Shown here piece after piece: positions 12,006-12,778 of a stretch of DNA of 12,778 bases (the first letter of the stretch is position 1; each line of letters begins with the position of its first letter). Source of the DNA: an uncultured Lachnobacterium sp. (lineage in GTDB: Bacteria > Bacillota > Clostridia > Lachnospirales > Lachnospiraceae); the NCBI GenBank assembly GCA_900548765.1, contig URLU01000050.1:1-12778 (forward strand), given 5' to 3'. The position numbers and the translations under genes are program-made. A model generated the notes under the pieces. That model had not been told where the DNA came from and did no database searches. It worked only from the letters and a program-made list of their open reading frames with translations.

Positions 12006-12778
12006 TTAGAATGGGAATATCTGATCCAGAGTCCTTAAGGTCTTAAAATTGCCCTTTGCTGTCATATCGCCTGTCATAAAGGCTCTCTGGAAGGTCATTC
12101 TTCCCTCTACAATGTTCTGCATAATCTCCATGCTAAGCTTTGCCACCACATCAATCTGCTCCTCATTTCCATACTGAATAAGCAGGTCTCTGTCATTCAC
12201 CCTTATGTATAGTGGATTCTTTATCCCTTCTATAATAAGTGAATAGCTCGCCTCAAAATCATCCAATGGTGTAAAGTGCGACTCAAGCTCCTTAATAAAT
12301 GGATTCTGTTCCTTATCATTGTCCTGTCCAAGCAGATCCTTAAACATAGAAGCCAGCTCCTCTATATCCTCTTTCTGTTGTTTTACATAGGTATCATCTG
12401 ATACATATTTAGAGAGCTGCTCACTTTCCTGTGGGGTCAGCTCAAGCTGTTGTGTCCTGAACACGCTTCTCTTTACAGCCTGATTGCTGGTAGGAAGGCT
12501 TCTGATTTTCTGGGATATTGTCCTGTATAGGTTTTCAGCCTTTTTCTCTATAATAAGGTTGTACTCCTTATTTGTCTCAAATTCAGCCAGATCCTCCACG
12601 TATCCGCATAATCCCGGGCAAGGCAGACCGCCCAATACTTCCCAGGCATTTGTAAGTGTTGTCTCTGCGTCTCTTTCGCCATAGGTTGTAGACATCACAA
12701 TCGGCTGCATATATGTAGTTGCTATCTTTTCCTTGTCTCCATACAGCCAGCACGCATCCAGAAACTGCTGCATAAATC
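12006..12778 (-). CDS. SCP2-like domain protein with possible flavodoxin-like N-terminus (partial at window edge)
   Basis: The frame is open to the window edge. An in-frame ATG lies at 12771-12773, but no ribosome binding site is visible and the residues that follow (FLDACWLYGDKEKI) look internal, so the true start is probably outside. The visible 255 aa fall in three parts. Residues 1-95 contain PIVMSTTYGERDAETTLTNA and LPCPGLCGYVED, which recall NADPH-dependent FMN reductase/flavodoxin-like folds. Residues 100-160 are charged and helical. Residues about 160-255 (SLIIEGIKNPLYIRV through MTFQRAFMTGDM to GNFKTLRTLDQIF) resemble a sterol-carrier-protein-2 domain, a hydrophobic-ligand-binding fold found in bacteria without sterols. 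The SCP2 assignment is fairly good, the flavodoxin one tentative. It is upstream of the HIT gene in a likely operon; substrate unknown. Confidence 0.7.
   Translation of the reverse strand, partial: FMQQFLDACWLYGDKEKIATTYMQPIVMSTTYGERDAETTLTNAWEVLGGLPCPGLCGYVEDLAEFETNKEYNLIIEKKAENLYRTISQKIRSLPTSNQAVKRSVFRTQQLELTPQESEQLSKYVSDDTYVKQQKEDIEELASMFKDLLGQDNDKEQNPFIKELESHFTPLDDFEASYSLIIEGIKNPLYIRVNDRDLLIQYGNEEQIDVVAKLSMEIMQNIVEGRMTFQRAFMTGDMTAKGNFKTLRTLDQIFPF

Overview
The window looks like chromosomal core DNA of an anaerobic Gram-positive Firmicute, most likely a Lachnospiraceae member close to Agathobacter/Roseburia. The evidence is moderate GC content, strong AGGAGG-type ribosome binding sites, consensus SigA promoters, the gene order birA-(small gene)-coaX-dusB-greA-lysS, a long-form Pgi, and an SH3b/SleB-type wall hydrolase. 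The taxonomic call is an inference from remembered gene order and protein style, not from a search.

Left part (1-4915, all minus strand): a compact operon read right to left. birA (biotin ligase/repressor) overlaps by 8 bases a 120-aa gene of unknown function. That gene is followed after 2 bases by coaX (type III pantothenate kinase), which overlaps dusB (tRNA dihydrouridine synthase) by ATGA. Then come greA (transcript cleavage factor) and lysS (lysyl-tRNA synthetase, TTG start, C-terminus outside the window). A perfect TTGACA-N17-TATAAT promoter lies inside the last codons of dusB, so greA-lysS can be transcribed separately from the cofactor genes.

Middle (4972-7990, minus strand): argF (ornithine carbamoyltransferase) with its own promoter, whose -35 lies in an inverted repeat. 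Next is a secreted or anchored double-SH3b/SleB-like wall hydrolase with a strong promoter, a WalR/PhoP-like direct repeat at the predicted transcription start, and a leader hairpin beside the ribosome binding site. After it is a single-pass membrane protein of unknown function.

Divergent region (7986-8318): the intergenic space before murG holds three near-identical, directly adjacent 89-bp repeats plus diverged half units on both sides. Each unit is built from palindromes. One of them places an extended -10 sequence (TGATATAAT) on both strands. This is the most unusual structure in the window.

Right part: murG (lipid II synthesis, plus strand) overlaps by ATGA a small AT-rich gene with ADP-ribosyltransferase-like N-terminal motifs, probably acquired. 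A bidirectional terminator separates it from convergent pgi. pgi has its own consensus promoter. Further right, a HIT-family hydrolase gene lies 31 bases downstream of a partial gene ending in an SCP2-like domain; these two probably form another operon. No rRNA, tRNA, CRISPR, integrase or transposase is seen.
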